DNA of 52,659 nt from positions 24,514 to 77,172 of the forward strand of contig QHWT01000070.1 of the NCBI GenBank assembly GCA_003222675.1. The letters are read 5' to 3'. The notes under the pieces were generated by a model. It saw only the letters and a program-made list of their open reading frames with translations. It did no database searches and had not been told where the DNA came from. Positions 32,911 to 42,400 of the stretch are shown here, piece after piece; within the stretch, counting starts at the first letter, position 1, and each line of letters begins with the position of its first letter. Origin of the DNA: Acidobacteriota bacterium (lineage in GTDB: Bacteria; Acidobacteriota; Vicinamibacteria; Vicinamibacterales; 2-12-FULL-66-21). The position numbers and the translations under genes are program-made.

Positions 32911-33984
32911 ATGCGCGCCGGGCTGCTGACGATTGCCGTGCTGCTCTGCCCAGCGGTCGGCTGGGCGCACCCGGTCCCCTTCAGCTACCTGGACCTGTAT
33001 CTCGCCAAGGGCGCAATCGACGGCGCCATCGTCCTGCACGTCTACGACATCGCGCACGAGCTTCAGCTCGATCCCGCCGAACGGCTGCTCGATCCGGCGA
33101 CCGCGCAGGCACAGCGAGGAGCGATCGAATCGCTCCTCGGCGCCCGAGTGCAGCTCGCTGATGACGATCGGCCGCTCACGCCGGTGATCGGCGCAATCGA
33201 GGTGCTGAGCGATCGCAGCTCGCTCCGCATCCAGCTGCGGTGGCCGCTCAGCCGCGCGCCGGGACGGCTGACGCTGGACGCGTTGCTCTTTCCATACGAT
33301 CCGAATCACCAGACTTTCGTGAACGTCTACGAGCGCGGCACGCTCACCTCGCAGACGATTCTGGATGCGCGGCGCTCGTCGTACGAGTACTTCGCGGGGT
33401 CGCGACAGGGCACGTGGGCGGTCGTGCGGAAGTTCCTGCCGGCCGGCGTGCATCACATCCTGATCGGACCGGACCACCTGCTGTTTCTCGTCGGCCTGCT
33501 GCTCCTCGGTGGCTCCATACGGCAACTCGCGTTCATCGTGACGGCGTTCACCGCCGCCCACAGCGTCACGCTCGCGCTCGCCGTCCTCGATATCGTCAAC
33601 CCGCCGGCGCGGCTGATCGAGCCAGCGATTGCGTTGAGCATCATTTACGTGGGCGCCGATAATCTCTTGATCGGCACGGGTCGGGATATGCGGGCGCTGG
33701 TGGCATTCGTGTTCGGATTCGTTCACGGCTTTGGCTTTGCGGGCGTGCTCAAGGAAATGGAGCTTCCCGCGCGCGCCCTGGGCTGGTCCCTCGTGTCGTT
33801 CAACGCCGGCGTGGAGATTGGGCAGCTGACTGTTGTCTCTGCAGTGGCCTCGGCGCTTGCGATGGTGCGCTCACGGCACGAGGCCGCCGGCCGTCGCCTG
33901 GCCTTCGGCGGATCGATTGTCGTGATCGTCGCAGGCAGCTACTGGTTCATCCAGCGCGTCTTCTTTCCGGGAGGCATTTCATGA
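32911..33984 (+). CDS. HupE/UreJ family membrane protein
   Basis: A 357-residue protein. A signal peptide (LTIAVLLCPAVGWAHPVP) leads to a 160-residue periplasmic beta domain and then a polytopic membrane part with GVHHILIGPDHLLFLVGLLLLGG (metal-binding histidines and acidic residue), FTAAHSVTLALAVL, GADNLL and FVFGFVHGFGFAGVLKEM. These are the HupE/UreJ_2 signatures, a family thought to move nickel or cobalt. No hydrogenase or urease is nearby, so the cargo is unknown. The stop overlaps the next gene by four bases. Confidence 0.87.
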   Translation: MRAGLLTIAVLLCPAVGWAHPVPFSYLDLYLAKGAIDGAIVLHVYDIAHELQLDPAERLLDPATAQAQRGAIESLLGARVQLADDDRPLTPVIGAIEVLSDRSSLRIQLRWPLSRAPGRLTLDALLFPYDPNHQTFVNVYERGTLTSQTILDARRSSYEYFAGSRQGTWAVVRKFLPAGVHHILIGPDHLLFLVGLLLLGGSIRQLAFIVTAFTAAHSVTLALAVLDIVNPPARLIEPAIALSIIYVGADNLLIGTGRDMRALVAFVFGFVHGFGFAGVLKEMELPARALGWSLVSFNAGVEIGQLTVVSAVASALAMVRSRHEAAGRRLAFGGSIVVIVAGSYWFIQRVFFPGGIS

Positions 33985-34895
33985 AGCGTGCAGCCGTATT
34001 GACGCTGTTGATCTCGACTGGAGCGTTAGCGGTGGCGGTGCGCGCCAGGCAGGCGCCGCCGGGAGCCCAGGCGGATCAGCCGAAGGTCGTCGAGGTCGAG
34101 AAGATCAAGGACAACCTGTACATGCTCAAGGGCGGCGGCGGCAATACGGCCGTCTTCGTGACCGACGCCGGGGTTGTGATCGTCGACACCAAGCTCGCGG
34201 GATGGGGCCCGGCGATTCTCGAGAAGATCAAGACGATCACCGACAAGCCGGTCACGACGATCATCAACACCCACACGCACGGGGATCATACCGGCAGCAA
34301 CGAATTCTTCGGATCCTCGGTCGAGATCGTGGCGCACGAGAACACGAAGACGAACATGCAGAAGATGGACGCGTTCTCGGGCGAGAAAGCCGCGTTCCTG
34401 CCGAAGAAGACCTTCAAGGACAAGCTGTCGCTGATGCACGGCAAGGATCAGATCGACCTGTACTACTTCGGGCGCGGACACACAAATGGCGACGCATGGA
34501 TTGTGTTTCCGGCGCTTCGGGTGGTCCACGCGGGCGACATCTTTTCTGGAAGGAACCTGCCGCTGATCGATGTGAACAACGGCGGGACCGCGACGGAGTA
34601 TCCGCGCACGCTGACGAACGCGTGGAACGGCCTGAAGAATGTCGACACGATCATTACCGGGCACAGCACGACATTGCCGTTCGCCGATCTCGAGCAATAC
34701 GCCGCCTTCAACCAGCAGTTCCTGAAGTGGGCGCAGGGTGAGTTGAAGGCGGGAAAGAGCGTTGACGAAGCGGTCGCCGATTACAAGCCGTCGGCGCGAT
34801 TCCAGGATTACACGCTGCAGCCCGCGCGCGTGCGATCCAACGTGAAGATCGTGTATGACGAGTCCGAGATCCGAGGGCCGGGGCCGAACAAATGA
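33981..34895 (+). CDS. Secreted metallo-beta-lactamase-fold hydrolase
   Basis: A 304-residue protein with a signal peptide (VLTLLISTGALAVAV) and a metallo-beta-lactamase fold. Metal ligands are visible in NTHTHGDHTGSNEFF, the segment FGRGHTNGDAWIVF, HAGDIFSGRNLP and ITGHSTTLPF. This resembles the quinoprotein-relay/SoxH-like branch rather than true beta-lactamases, so a beta-lactam substrate is not implied. It is part of the HupE transcript by a four-base ATGA overlap. It may hydrolyse a small ester or thioester in the periplasm. Confidence 0.87.
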   Translation: MKRAAVLTLLISTGALAVAVRARQAPPGAQADQPKVVEVEKIKDNLYMLKGGGGNTAVFVTDAGVVIVDTKLAGWGPAILEKIKTITDKPVTTIINTHTHGDHTGSNEFFGSSVEIVAHENTKTNMQKMDAFSGEKAAFLPKKTFKDKLSLMHGKDQIDLYYFGRGHTNGDAWIVFPALRVVHAGDIFSGRNLPLIDVNNGGTATEYPRTLTNAWNGLKNVDTIITGHSTTLPFADLEQYAAFNQQFLKWAQGELKAGKSVDEAVADYKPSARFQDYTLQPARVRSNVKIVYDESEIRGPGPNK

Positions 34896-35381
34896 TCCGT
34901 TGGATCCCGCTGCTCGCCGTCGCCCGGCGCTCCGAAGGCGAGCCAGCATGGGTCGGTGTCTCAGCACGTCGGCAACACCGTGATCACGATCGAGTACAAC
35001 CGGCCCGTCGCCCGCGGGCGTGACCTGTTCGGAGCGCTGGTGCCGTGGGGCCGCGTGTGGACGCCCGGCGCGGACTATGCGACGACTATTGAGGTATCCA
35101 CACCGGTGCAGATCGAGCGGCAAGCCCTCCCGGCCGGCACCTACTCGCTCTGGACGGAGCCACAGCAGGATCGCTGGACGGTGATCTTCAACCGTGTGCA
35201 GCCGGTGTTTCATACGCGATATCCGGCGGGCGAGGACGTTTTGCGCGTGACGGCGACGCCGCGTGAAGGCATGCACATGGAAACGCTCGCCTTCTACTTT
35301 CCAAAGGTCGATGGCAAGCACGCGGAGCTGGTCCTTCACTGGGGAAAGACAATCGTTCCGCTGGAGATCGAGGTGCCGTGA
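34892..35381 (+). pseudogene. DUF2911 protein, frameshifted in its signal peptide
   Basis: ATG 34892 (overlapping the previous stop as ATGA) opens MIRWIPLLAVA, a start of a signal peptide, but that frame then goes wrong. The mature DUF2911 sequence (APKASQHGSVSQHVGNTVITIEYNRP, FGALVPWGRVWTPGADYATTIE, LPAGTYSLWTEPQQDRWTVIFN, LVLHWGKTIVPLEIEVP) begins in the next frame near 34929. A deletion not divisible by three near 34925 would explain it. The only in-frame start left is GTG 34956 without a leader. Sequencing error is possible. DUF2911 is a small secreted beta-sandwich of unknown role. Confidence 0.75.
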
Positions 35382-36478
35382 TCCGGACTCGCGTGTGGGG
35401 CCCCTTCTGCACGATCGTCTTGGTGTGCGCGCTGTCGTCGGCCGCGCCGGCGCAGAATGCCGCGCGCGAGCAGTCCGCGTTTGCCGGGCAGATTGCCGCG
35501 CTCTCGGAAGCGGGCGGCTACTTCGATACCGACAATCTCATCTCGAACGAGTCGTCGTACCTGCAGGTGATCCCGGAGCTGCAGCGGCGAGGCGTGCACG
35601 GCGGCGCCTATATCGGCGTCGGTCCCGATCAGAACTTCACCTACATCGCGGAAGTCCGTCCCGCGATCGCGTTCATCATCGACATCCGCCGCGACAACAT
35701 GCTGCTGCACCTGTTCTTCAAGGCGCTGTTCCAGTTGTCGCGCACCCGTCAGGACTACCTCTCGATGCTGTTCGGCCGTCGAGTGCCCGCGGTTGCCGGA
35801 AGATGGGCGCGCGAGGCCGACATCGAGGATCTCGTGAAGGAGACGGATGCGCGCTCCGTCGATTCGGCCGATATGGCCGCCGTCCGCGTGCGCGTGTCGC
35901 TGGCGCTCAAGAAGATGGGCGTGCCGCTTTCAGACGAGGACATCGCGACGATTAGCCGGTTCCACGCGCGCTTCGTCGAGGCCGGCCTGTCGCTCCGTTT
36001 CCAGAGCGCCGGCCGTCCGCCGCAGAGTCACTATCCGACGTACCGGCAGTTGCTGCTCGACACGGATCCGTCGGGACGACACACCAACTTCCTGGCATCA
36101 GAAGAATCCTTCCAGTTCCTGAAGTCCCTGCAGGCGCAGGATCGCATCATTCCAGTCGTCGGCGACTTGAGCGGACCGTCTGCGCTGGCGGCCATCGGAC
36201 GCGTAATCGGCTTGCGGCGCGAGCTGCTCTCCGCCTTCTACGTGTCTAACGTCGAGTTCTACCTGTTTCGTGAGGGGAGCTTCCCCAGGTTCGTGGCCAA
36301 CCTGGGCCGCGTGCCGCGCCAGAAGAACAGCGTGCTGATTCGATCGATTTTCGACTACGGCTTCTCGCGCGCCCGCCCGAGCGACGGCAGCGCGTCGCGC
36401 CTCCACGCGATCGATGATCTCCTCGCCAACTTCTCCGCGGGCCGAATCCAGCACTATGGGGACCTGATCTCGCCGTAG
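35378..36478 (+). CDS. Secreted LIC_10091-like protein
   Basis: A 366-residue protein with a signal peptide (PFCTIVLVCALSSAAPAQ). The segments FDTDNLISNESSYLQVIPEL, GVHGGAYIGVGPDQNFTYIAEVRPAIAFIIDIRRDNMLLHLFFKALFQLS, QSHYPTYRQLLLDTDPSGRHTNFLASEESFQFLK and AFYVSNVEFYLF match what I recall of the LIC_10091 family, a methyltransferase-like fold of unknown function first seen in Leptospira. The family name comes from memory and is unverified. GTG 35378 overlaps the DUF2911 stop. Together with the exported protein at 17646 it is a second periplasmic protein with methyltransferase-like features. Confidence 0.65.
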   Translation: MIRTRVWGPFCTIVLVCALSSAAPAQNAAREQSAFAGQIAALSEAGGYFDTDNLISNESSYLQVIPELQRRGVHGGAYIGVGPDQNFTYIAEVRPAIAFIIDIRRDNMLLHLFFKALFQLSRTRQDYLSMLFGRRVPAVAGRWAREADIEDLVKETDARSVDSADMAAVRVRVSLALKKMGVPLSDEDIATISRFHARFVEAGLSLRFQSAGRPPQSHYPTYRQLLLDTDPSGRHTNFLASEESFQFLKSLQAQDRIIPVVGDLSGPSALAAIGRVIGLRRELLSAFYVSNVEFYLFREGSFPRFVANLGRVPRQKNSVLIRSIFDYGFSRARPSDGSASRLHAIDDLLANFSAGRIQHYGDLISP

Positions 36479-36480
36479 AT

Positions 36481-36595
36481 GTCCGAGGTCCGAGGTCCGA
36501 GGTCCGAGGTCCGGGGTCAGGGGTTCGCCGTTCGATATAGCCCGAGGGTCGAGCGCGAGACTCGGGCCTCGGATCTCGGACCTCGGACCTCGACG
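36481..36595. repeat. Hairpin of gtccgag heptads
   Basis: The left arm is a 7-bp tandem: gtccgag four times from 36481, then gtccggg and gtcaggg. The right arm is ctcgggc, ctcggat, ctcggac, ctcggac, ctcgacg from 36561 to 36595. Since ctcggac is the reverse complement of gtccgag, the arms pair in register. It fills the space between convergent genes and probably acts on transcript ends. Its closest analogues are 17524-17655 and 51762-51829. Confidence 0.9.
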
Positions 36596-36598
36596 GTC

Positions 36599-38335
36599 CT
36601 ATCCTTCCCATCCATTGATGATGGTTTCGCGCAGATCGAAGCCGAACGCGCGTTCGCTGACGACGACAATGGGTGGGCCCTGGAGCCGCTTGTAGACGGA
36701 GCGGCGCATTCGGCGGTGCGCGTCATAGACGATCGTGCGGAATGTTTCCCGCGTGTATTTGTCGTAGACCGTGAGCCCCTGGTCGTCCGGCCCGAAACGT
36801 GTCGGATCGAGCGCGTGCTGCTCGAATAACCGGATCAGATCCGCGGGGCTGGTCCGGTGTTCCGCGAATTCGCCCACGATCGGCGAAACGACGGCGTAAT
36901 CGAACGGATCGCACTGTCCTGCCGCGAGCTCGGCGGATGGTTTGATGTGGAACGTGTCCTCCGGGATCATCTCCCGCCCGTGCATGCTGTTCACGTAGCG
37001 GGCCACGCTGTATACATCCATTTTCGACAGGTCGCCGATGAGCGAGATCCCGCCGCACATGTCGCCGTACAGCGTGGCGTATCCGAGCGCGATCTCCGTC
37101 TCGTTGCCGCACGAGATGAGCAGCGCCCCCGTGTCGTTCGATTCAGCCATCATCAGCAGTCCGCGGATGCGGGCGTGCAGGTTCTCGCGCGTGAGATTCT
37201 GCGCGATCGGGTGGGCGCATCCCTCGAACACGCTGCGCACCTTCTCGTCGATCTCCTGGATCGGGACGGTGCCGTAGCGCACGCCGAAGGCGCCGGCCAG
37301 CCGTGCCGCGATCCCTCTCGTCGTCTCGCTGTTGTAGCGTGACGGCAGGTTGTAGGCGAGCACGCGATCCGCGCCCAGCGCGTCCACCGTGAGTGCCAGC
37401 GCGAGTGCGGAATCGATACCGCCGGAAACAGGGACGATCGCGCGCGTGAAGCCGGTCTTGCGCATGTAGTCCCGCAGCGTCATGACGAGCGCGTCGTGCA
37501 GCTCGCGGACCCGATCGTCGCGCGGCAGCTCGACCTCCGGCAGCGGCCCGCCGGCCGCCTCGAGGTCGACGACGAGAAGGTCCTCGTCGAACTGCCGCCC
37601 GACCGCGACCAGCCGTCCGGCGGCGTCGTAAACGAGGCTCTCGCCGTCGAATGGGATGATGTTCTTCCCGGTGTCCGCGGCGCCGACGGTGTTCACGTAC
37701 ACAATCGGGCGATGGAACTGAGCGATGTGCCCGCGGATCAGCCGCTCGCGCGTGTGGCGCTTGCCCGGATGGAACGGCGACGCGTTCAGGTTGAGGAGCA
37801 CGCTCGCCCCCTTCGCCACCAGCTCCGGCAGCGGCTTGATCTCGTAGAACTCGTCCCACATGTCTTCACAAATCGAGACGCCGATGCGCGCACACGTGGA
37901 CCCGACGGCGACATCGATCGGATCGCGCCGTTCCCCCGGCGTGAAGAACCGCTTGTCGTCGAAATAGCGGTAGTTGGGGAGCAGCGACTTGCGCGCCCGC
38001 TGCAGCACGTTTCCGTCGCGCACGACCGCGGCCGCGTTGTACTTGCGGATCGTGCCGTTGTCATTTCTGGCGGCGGGATCGAAGTCGATGAAGCCGACCA
38101 CGGCGGTAATGCCGCGCGCGGCCTGTGCGATCTCCTGCATCGCGCGCTCGTTGGCGTCGAGAAACCCGGCATCCTCGACCAGATCGCCGATGCAGTAGCC
38201 GGGGAGCGCCATTTCCGGCACCACGACGAGATCGGCGCGTTCTCTCCTCGCTGCCGTGAGCGCATCGAGGATGCGCTCCGTGTTATGACGGATGTCGCCG
38301 CTGGTCGGATTGATTTGGGCTAACGCGATTCGCAT
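36599..38335 (-). CDS. nadE: Glutamine-dependent NAD synthetase
   Basis: A 578-residue two-domain enzyme that makes NAD from nicotinic acid adenine dinucleotide, ATP and glutamine. Residues 1-270 are a nitrilase-type amidotransferase with its triad at Glu41 (VVVPEMALPG), Lys116 (RARKSLLPNY) and Cys156 (GVSICEDMW), which releases ammonia. Residues 290-578 are the synthetase, with the ATP P-loop VSGGIDSALALAL and the segments ISCGNETEIALGY, TLYGDMCGGISLIGDLSK and MIPEDTFHIKPSAEL. ATG 38335 gives the family length. An upstream run of three ggttgac words sits directly in front of the start. With the NadR fusion, the window has two independent NAD-making steps. Confidence 0.95.
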   Translation of the reverse strand: MRIALAQINPTSGDIRHNTERILDALTAARRERADLVVVPEMALPGYCIGDLVEDAGFLDANERAMQEIAQAARGITAVVGFIDFDPAARNDNGTIRKYNAAAVVRDGNVLQRARKSLLPNYRYFDDKRFFTPGERRDPIDVAVGSTCARIGVSICEDMWDEFYEIKPLPELVAKGASVLLNLNASPFHPGKRHTRERLIRGHIAQFHRPIVYVNTVGAADTGKNIIPFDGESLVYDAAGRLVAVGRQFDEDLLVVDLEAAGGPLPEVELPRDDRVRELHDALVMTLRDYMRKTGFTRAIVPVSGGIDSALALALTVDALGADRVLAYNLPSRYNSETTRGIAARLAGAFGVRYGTVPIQEIDEKVRSVFEGCAHPIAQNLTRENLHARIRGLLMMAESNDTGALLISCGNETEIALGYATLYGDMCGGISLIGDLSKMDVYSVARYVNSMHGREMIPEDTFHIKPSAELAAGQCDPFDYAVVSPIVGEFAEHRTSPADLIRLFEQHALDPTRFGPDDQGLTVYDKYTRETFRTIVYDAHRRMRRSVYKRLQGPPIVVVSERAFGFDLRETIINGWEG

Positions 38336-38336
38336 C

Positions 38337-38357
38337 GGTTGACGGTTGACGGTTGAC
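38337..38357. repeat. Three ggttgac heptads before nadE
   Basis: ggttgac occurs three times head to tail (38337-38343, 38344-38350, 38351-38357) immediately upstream of the nadE ATG on the opposite strand, replacing any normal Shine-Dalgarno. It is a short one-armed example of the word tracts. A second direct repeat, cttgtgaaatcggg, occurs twice near 38470-38510. Confidence 0.8.
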
Positions 38358-38508
38358 GGATCACACCATCGTAGCGCACGCGTAGTCTGCGGCAGATTCG
38401 TGGCACGTGTGAAAAGACCAAGGCCGCGCTGCAATTGGCCTGTTCTGGTCCTACACTGGAAACCTGCTATCCGTGTTTTGTGAAATCGGGGTCTTGTGAA
38501 ATCGGGTT

Positions 38509-38567
38509 CGTAGCGCAGCCCTTCAGGGCTGCTCGTGGCGCGAGCAGGGCTGAAGCCCTGCGCTACG
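38509..38567. repeat. Palindrome of cgtagcgcag type
   Basis: Left arm 38509-38535 and right arm 38541-38567 share exact outer pairing (cgtagcgcag/ctgcgctacg and gctcg/cgagc), with small self-complementary blocks (cccttcaggg, gggctgaagccc) between. The loop is five bases. It is related to 27961-28036 and lies 30 bases before the dioxygenase start. Confidence 0.8.
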
Positions 38568-38597
38568 GCTTGCCTGACGAGAGAGGACGCGCAAGCG

Positions 38598-39323
38598 ATG
38601 AAAAGGGAAGATCGGAGAGACGTCACGCGACGCGACATGCTGGGGGTCTTCACGGCCGCCGTTGGCGCGGCGTTCATGGGTTGCGGATCAAGTCCAACGA
38701 GCCCCAGCACGAGCAGCGGCACCAGCACATCGACCGGTGGCACGACGTCCGGCGCGTGTGCCGCGACGCCGTCGGAGACCGCGGGCCCGTATCCCGATCG
38801 CACCGGCATGATCAACGGCGCGACCTACTATCGACAGGACGTCACCGAGGGGAAGCTCGGCCTGCCGCTGACGCTGGCGTTGACGGTCGTCAACGTGAAC
38901 AACGCGTGCAGCCCGATCGCGAATGCGACGGTGGAGATCTGGCACTGCGATGCGGCGGGGAACTACTCGGAGTACGGCAACTCGACCGGGCAGACGTTTC
39001 TCCGCGGCCTGCAGCGATCGGATGCGGACGGCAAGGTCACCTTCAACACCGTCTACCCGGGTTGGTACGCCGGCCGCGCCACCCACATCCACCTCGAGGT
39101 GTTCGTGAACGGGGCCAGCGTGAAGACCACGCAGATGGCCTTCCCCGACGACATCACGACCGGCGTGTATGCGACGGATGTCTACGCATCGCGCGGCAAC
39201 AACCCGACGCGCACCAGCGCCGACGGCATCTTCGCGGACGGCACCACGAACGAGCTGGCCACGATGAGCGGCAGCACGTCGAGCGGCTACACGGCCATGC
39301 TGCAATTGGGTGTGGCTGTCTAA
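38598..39323 (+). CDS. Intradiol ring-cleavage dioxygenase-like lipoprotein
   Basis: A 241-residue protein. A Tat-like leader carries RRDMLGVFTAAVGAAFMGCGS, with Cys as a lipid anchor, followed by a Ser/Thr-rich linker and an intradiol dioxygenase-type beta sandwich. Iron-ligand residues are visible: Tyr in TAGPYPD, Tyr in GWYAGR and the two His in ATHIHLEV. The family opens catechols; secreted members of this type are little studied and may act on plant phenolics. ATG 38598 is chosen to start the leader; an upstream in-frame extension would cross the palindrome. Confidence 0.8.
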   Translation: MKREDRRDVTRRDMLGVFTAAVGAAFMGCGSSPTSPSTSSGTSTSTGGTTSGACAATPSETAGPYPDRTGMINGATYYRQDVTEGKLGLPLTLALTVVNVNNACSPIANATVEIWHCDAAGNYSEYGNSTGQTFLRGLQRSDADGKVTFNTVYPGWYAGRATHIHLEVFVNGASVKTTQMAFPDDITTGVYATDVYASRGNNPTRTSADGIFADGTTNELATMSGSTSSGYTAMLQLGVAV

Positions 39324-39324
39324 A

Positions 39325-39468
39325 CAATCGAAGAGTCGAAGGACGAATCGAGGGGTCGAAGGAGCTCACAATAGAATTTTTCGAAGGATCTCACAACCCT
39401 TACGCTGCTCATTCGACAACAAATGTCGTTCCTTCGATTCTTCGAAAGCCCTTCGACCCCTTCGATTG
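39325..39468. repeat. Hairpin of tcgaag words between convergent genes
   Basis: Left arm 39325-39362 (caatcgaagagtcgaagg ...) and right arm 39431-39468 (... cttcgaccccttcgattg) are inverted copies rich in tcgaag/cttcga. Pairing is imperfect and in shifted register; the ends (caatcgaag with cttcgattg) match exactly over nine bases. It fills the spacer between the dioxygenase and tricorn genes. Confidence 0.75.
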
Positions 39469-39478
39469 ATAACACTCC

Positions 39479-42400
39479 CTATCGCTGCGGCGCCGACGTG
39501 GTCGTCTTGCGGTTCGCGAGCTCCTGTTTCAGGATCTCGACGGCCTTTTCGATCTGCGCGTCGCGTCCCTTGATGAAATCGGCCGGCGTGTTGTCGACAT
39601 GCACGTCGGGCGGCACGCCGAAGTTCTCCATGTTCTCGCCGGTCGCGGTCCACACGCCGGAGCCGGGCGTGCGAATCGTCGATCCGTCGAGCAGCGTGTA
39701 GGAGCCCGTCCCAATCACCGCGCCCATCGTGGGCACGCCGACGACCTTGCCGAGGCCGAGCGCCTTGAAGCCGGCGGGGAACATCTCCGCATCCGACGCG
39801 GAGCGCTCGTTCTGCATCACGACCATCGGCCCGTAGAAGTTCTGCGGCCGCGGTTGCTGGAATCCGGTATCACGATTGATGGTGTATTGGTACTCCCGCC
39901 CGGCAAGAATGCCGAGCAGCTCCTGGTCGATCCCGCCGCCGCCGTTGAAACGCTGATCGATGACCAGCGCCTTCTTCGTTCGGTTGGCCGCCAGATCGAG
40001 CTGGAACTGCCGCAGCGACGGCGCGTCCATCGCGCGGATGTGCAGGTAGCCGATCTCGCCGTTACCGAGCTTCCCGACCATCTCGCGTCGATCGTCGACC
40101 CACCGCGCGTACTGCAGATCCGTCCATGCGGTGGCGGCGGCGGGGGAGATTGTCACCTCCCAGGCGCCTTCCTTCGCCGGTTTGTCATTCAGGCGGAAAT
40201 GGAACTTCGCGCCTGAGGCAAGCGTGAAGTACTGCCAGTAGTTGTCGCCCGCCTGCAGAGTGTGGCCGTCCACGCTGACGATGTAGTTTCCTTCCTGGAT
40301 TTTCAGGTAGTCATGATCGGCGGGCCCATCCTTGTACAGGTGACCTACCTTGTAGAACCCTGACGAGTCCGCGACGAGATCGAATCCTGGATAGCGTGTC
40401 TGCAGCGTGCTCGTGCTCGTCGCTGGTCCGCCGCTCACGCCGGTATGCGACGCGTTGAGTTGACCGATCATCATCATCATGACGGCATGGAGTTCCTCCT
40501 CGTCGACGAGGTAGTCGAGAAGCGGCTCATACATCGCCTTGGCCGCGTTCCAGTCGGCGCCATGCATCTTCGCATCGTAGAAGCGGTTCTTCATGATGCG
40601 CCAGCCCTCGTTGAAGACCTGCGAGCGCAGCGCCTTGTGATCCACTTCGAGCGTAGCGGTGTAGGTGACCTGACGCGGTGTCGCGTTCGCGTTGGCTTCC
40701 GCGCCCTCGGTCGAAGAGCTCGCGCCGGCGCCGCCGCCGCGTCCGCCACGGCCGCCGCGCCCCGCCGTCTGCCCCTGGCCGCGCTGCTCGTTCGTGTTCA
40801 GGTTGATCGCCGCGGCGTACAGCCCGGGACCCGATCGGAAGAACAGCGTCCGGCCATCGCGCGCGAACACGAGACTGCCGCCTTGACCGAACGGCCCTCC
40901 AGCGGCGTTCCCACGTCCGCGCCCTTCGGCTTCGGTGTTCTGCGCCGCCGGCGGCACGCGCGTGAGCTGTCCACTCTCCACGTCGATGATGTAAATGCCC
41001 GCAGATGGATCGGCCGGCGCCCCCGCACCACGTCCGCCTCCCGCCGCGCCGCTCGCGGCGTTGAAGGCCACGGAGTGCCCTTCGGGCGCTGCGGCGAGAT
41101 TGGTGATCGCGGTGCCGGGCACGGTCAGCCGCCGCGCGCGGCGCGCCATGCCGTTCCAGTCGATCTTCACCTCGACGGGCGGCTGAGGGCCGCTGGCGCC
41201 AGCGCCGCGACCGGTCTGACGCGCAGCCGCTTCCGCGGCAAGTCCCTCGGCCTCGTTGTCGATATCACGATCCATCGGATCATGCTCCTGGTCTCTCAAC
41301 GGCAGCACCCACAATCCCATCGTGGTGTTGATGCCCCCTTGTGTCGCGATGCCGTTGCTCGTGCCCTCGGAAGAGGTGAACACGATATATCGGCCGTCGG
41401 CCGTCCACACGGCGGTGCTCTCGGCATACTGCACGCGATCGTCCGAGATGTGGCGCTCCTCGCCGCCGCCGATCGGTGCGATGTAGACGTGCGACCGCTG
41501 CGTGCGATCCTGCTTCGAGAAGGCCACCCACCTGCTGTCAGGAGAGATCGACACCGATCCGATGCGAGAGAGATCACTCGACGAGAGGACCTGGATCTTC
41601 GCATCCGCCATGCTGTAGCTGTATAGCTTCTTGTCCGCGGCCGTGTATAGGAGCAGCTTGGAATCGGGCGACCAGACGAGCGCGCCCTTCTCGTTGTCGA
41701 GATCGGTGATCTTCTTCGGCGCACTCCCTTCAGGATCGCTGATCCACACTTCGTCGCGACCGGATCGATCGGACACGAACGCGATGTATTTGCCGTCCGG
41801 AGACCATTTCGGTGAGTCGTTGCGGGACGACATCTTGTCGGGCGCAACGCGCGTGATGTCGCCGCGATCCGTTGCTATCGTCAGCAGCTGCCCCTTCGTG
41901 GAGATGACGGCGCGGCGTCCGGATGGCGAGATGTCAAACCCGTCCACTTGATCCGTGACCGCATCGGCGTCGGTCTCGTTCTCCTTGTCGTCGGTCGTGA
42001 TTTCCAGCTTGATCTCGCTGGTCCGCCCCGTCGCCAGGTCAAGCTTCCACAGGCCGAAGTTCTCCTCGTAGACGATGGTCTTGCCGTCGCTCGATATCGA
42101 GGGCCAGAACAGGTTGCCATCGGTGTGCTTCGTGACCTGCACGGGCTGTCCGCCCTGCACGGGGATCTTGTAGATGTTGTTGACGCTCCTGCGGACTTCC
42201 GCGCTGCCGGGCTTGACGTTCTTCTCGTCGGGCAGCACGTCCGCGACGAAATAGATCGTGTTGTCAGCACCCCACATCGGCCAGTAGCGGTTGTAGCGCT
42301 CGTCACCCAGCAGCTTCGTGTAGGTGTTGTCGGACAGGTTCGCGAGCCAGAGATCCGCGGCGTAGCTGCCGCGGTAATGCTGCCGCGACCACACGGCCGG

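Noticed and set aside
33981-34895. Beta-lactam resistance gene
   Set aside because: The metallo-beta-lactamase fold is generic, and the sequence resembles secreted non-lactamase hydrolases.
36481-36595. tRNA or structured ncRNA gene
   Set aside because: The fold comes from simple tandem words; there is no cloverleaf, anticodon loop or TPsiC motif.
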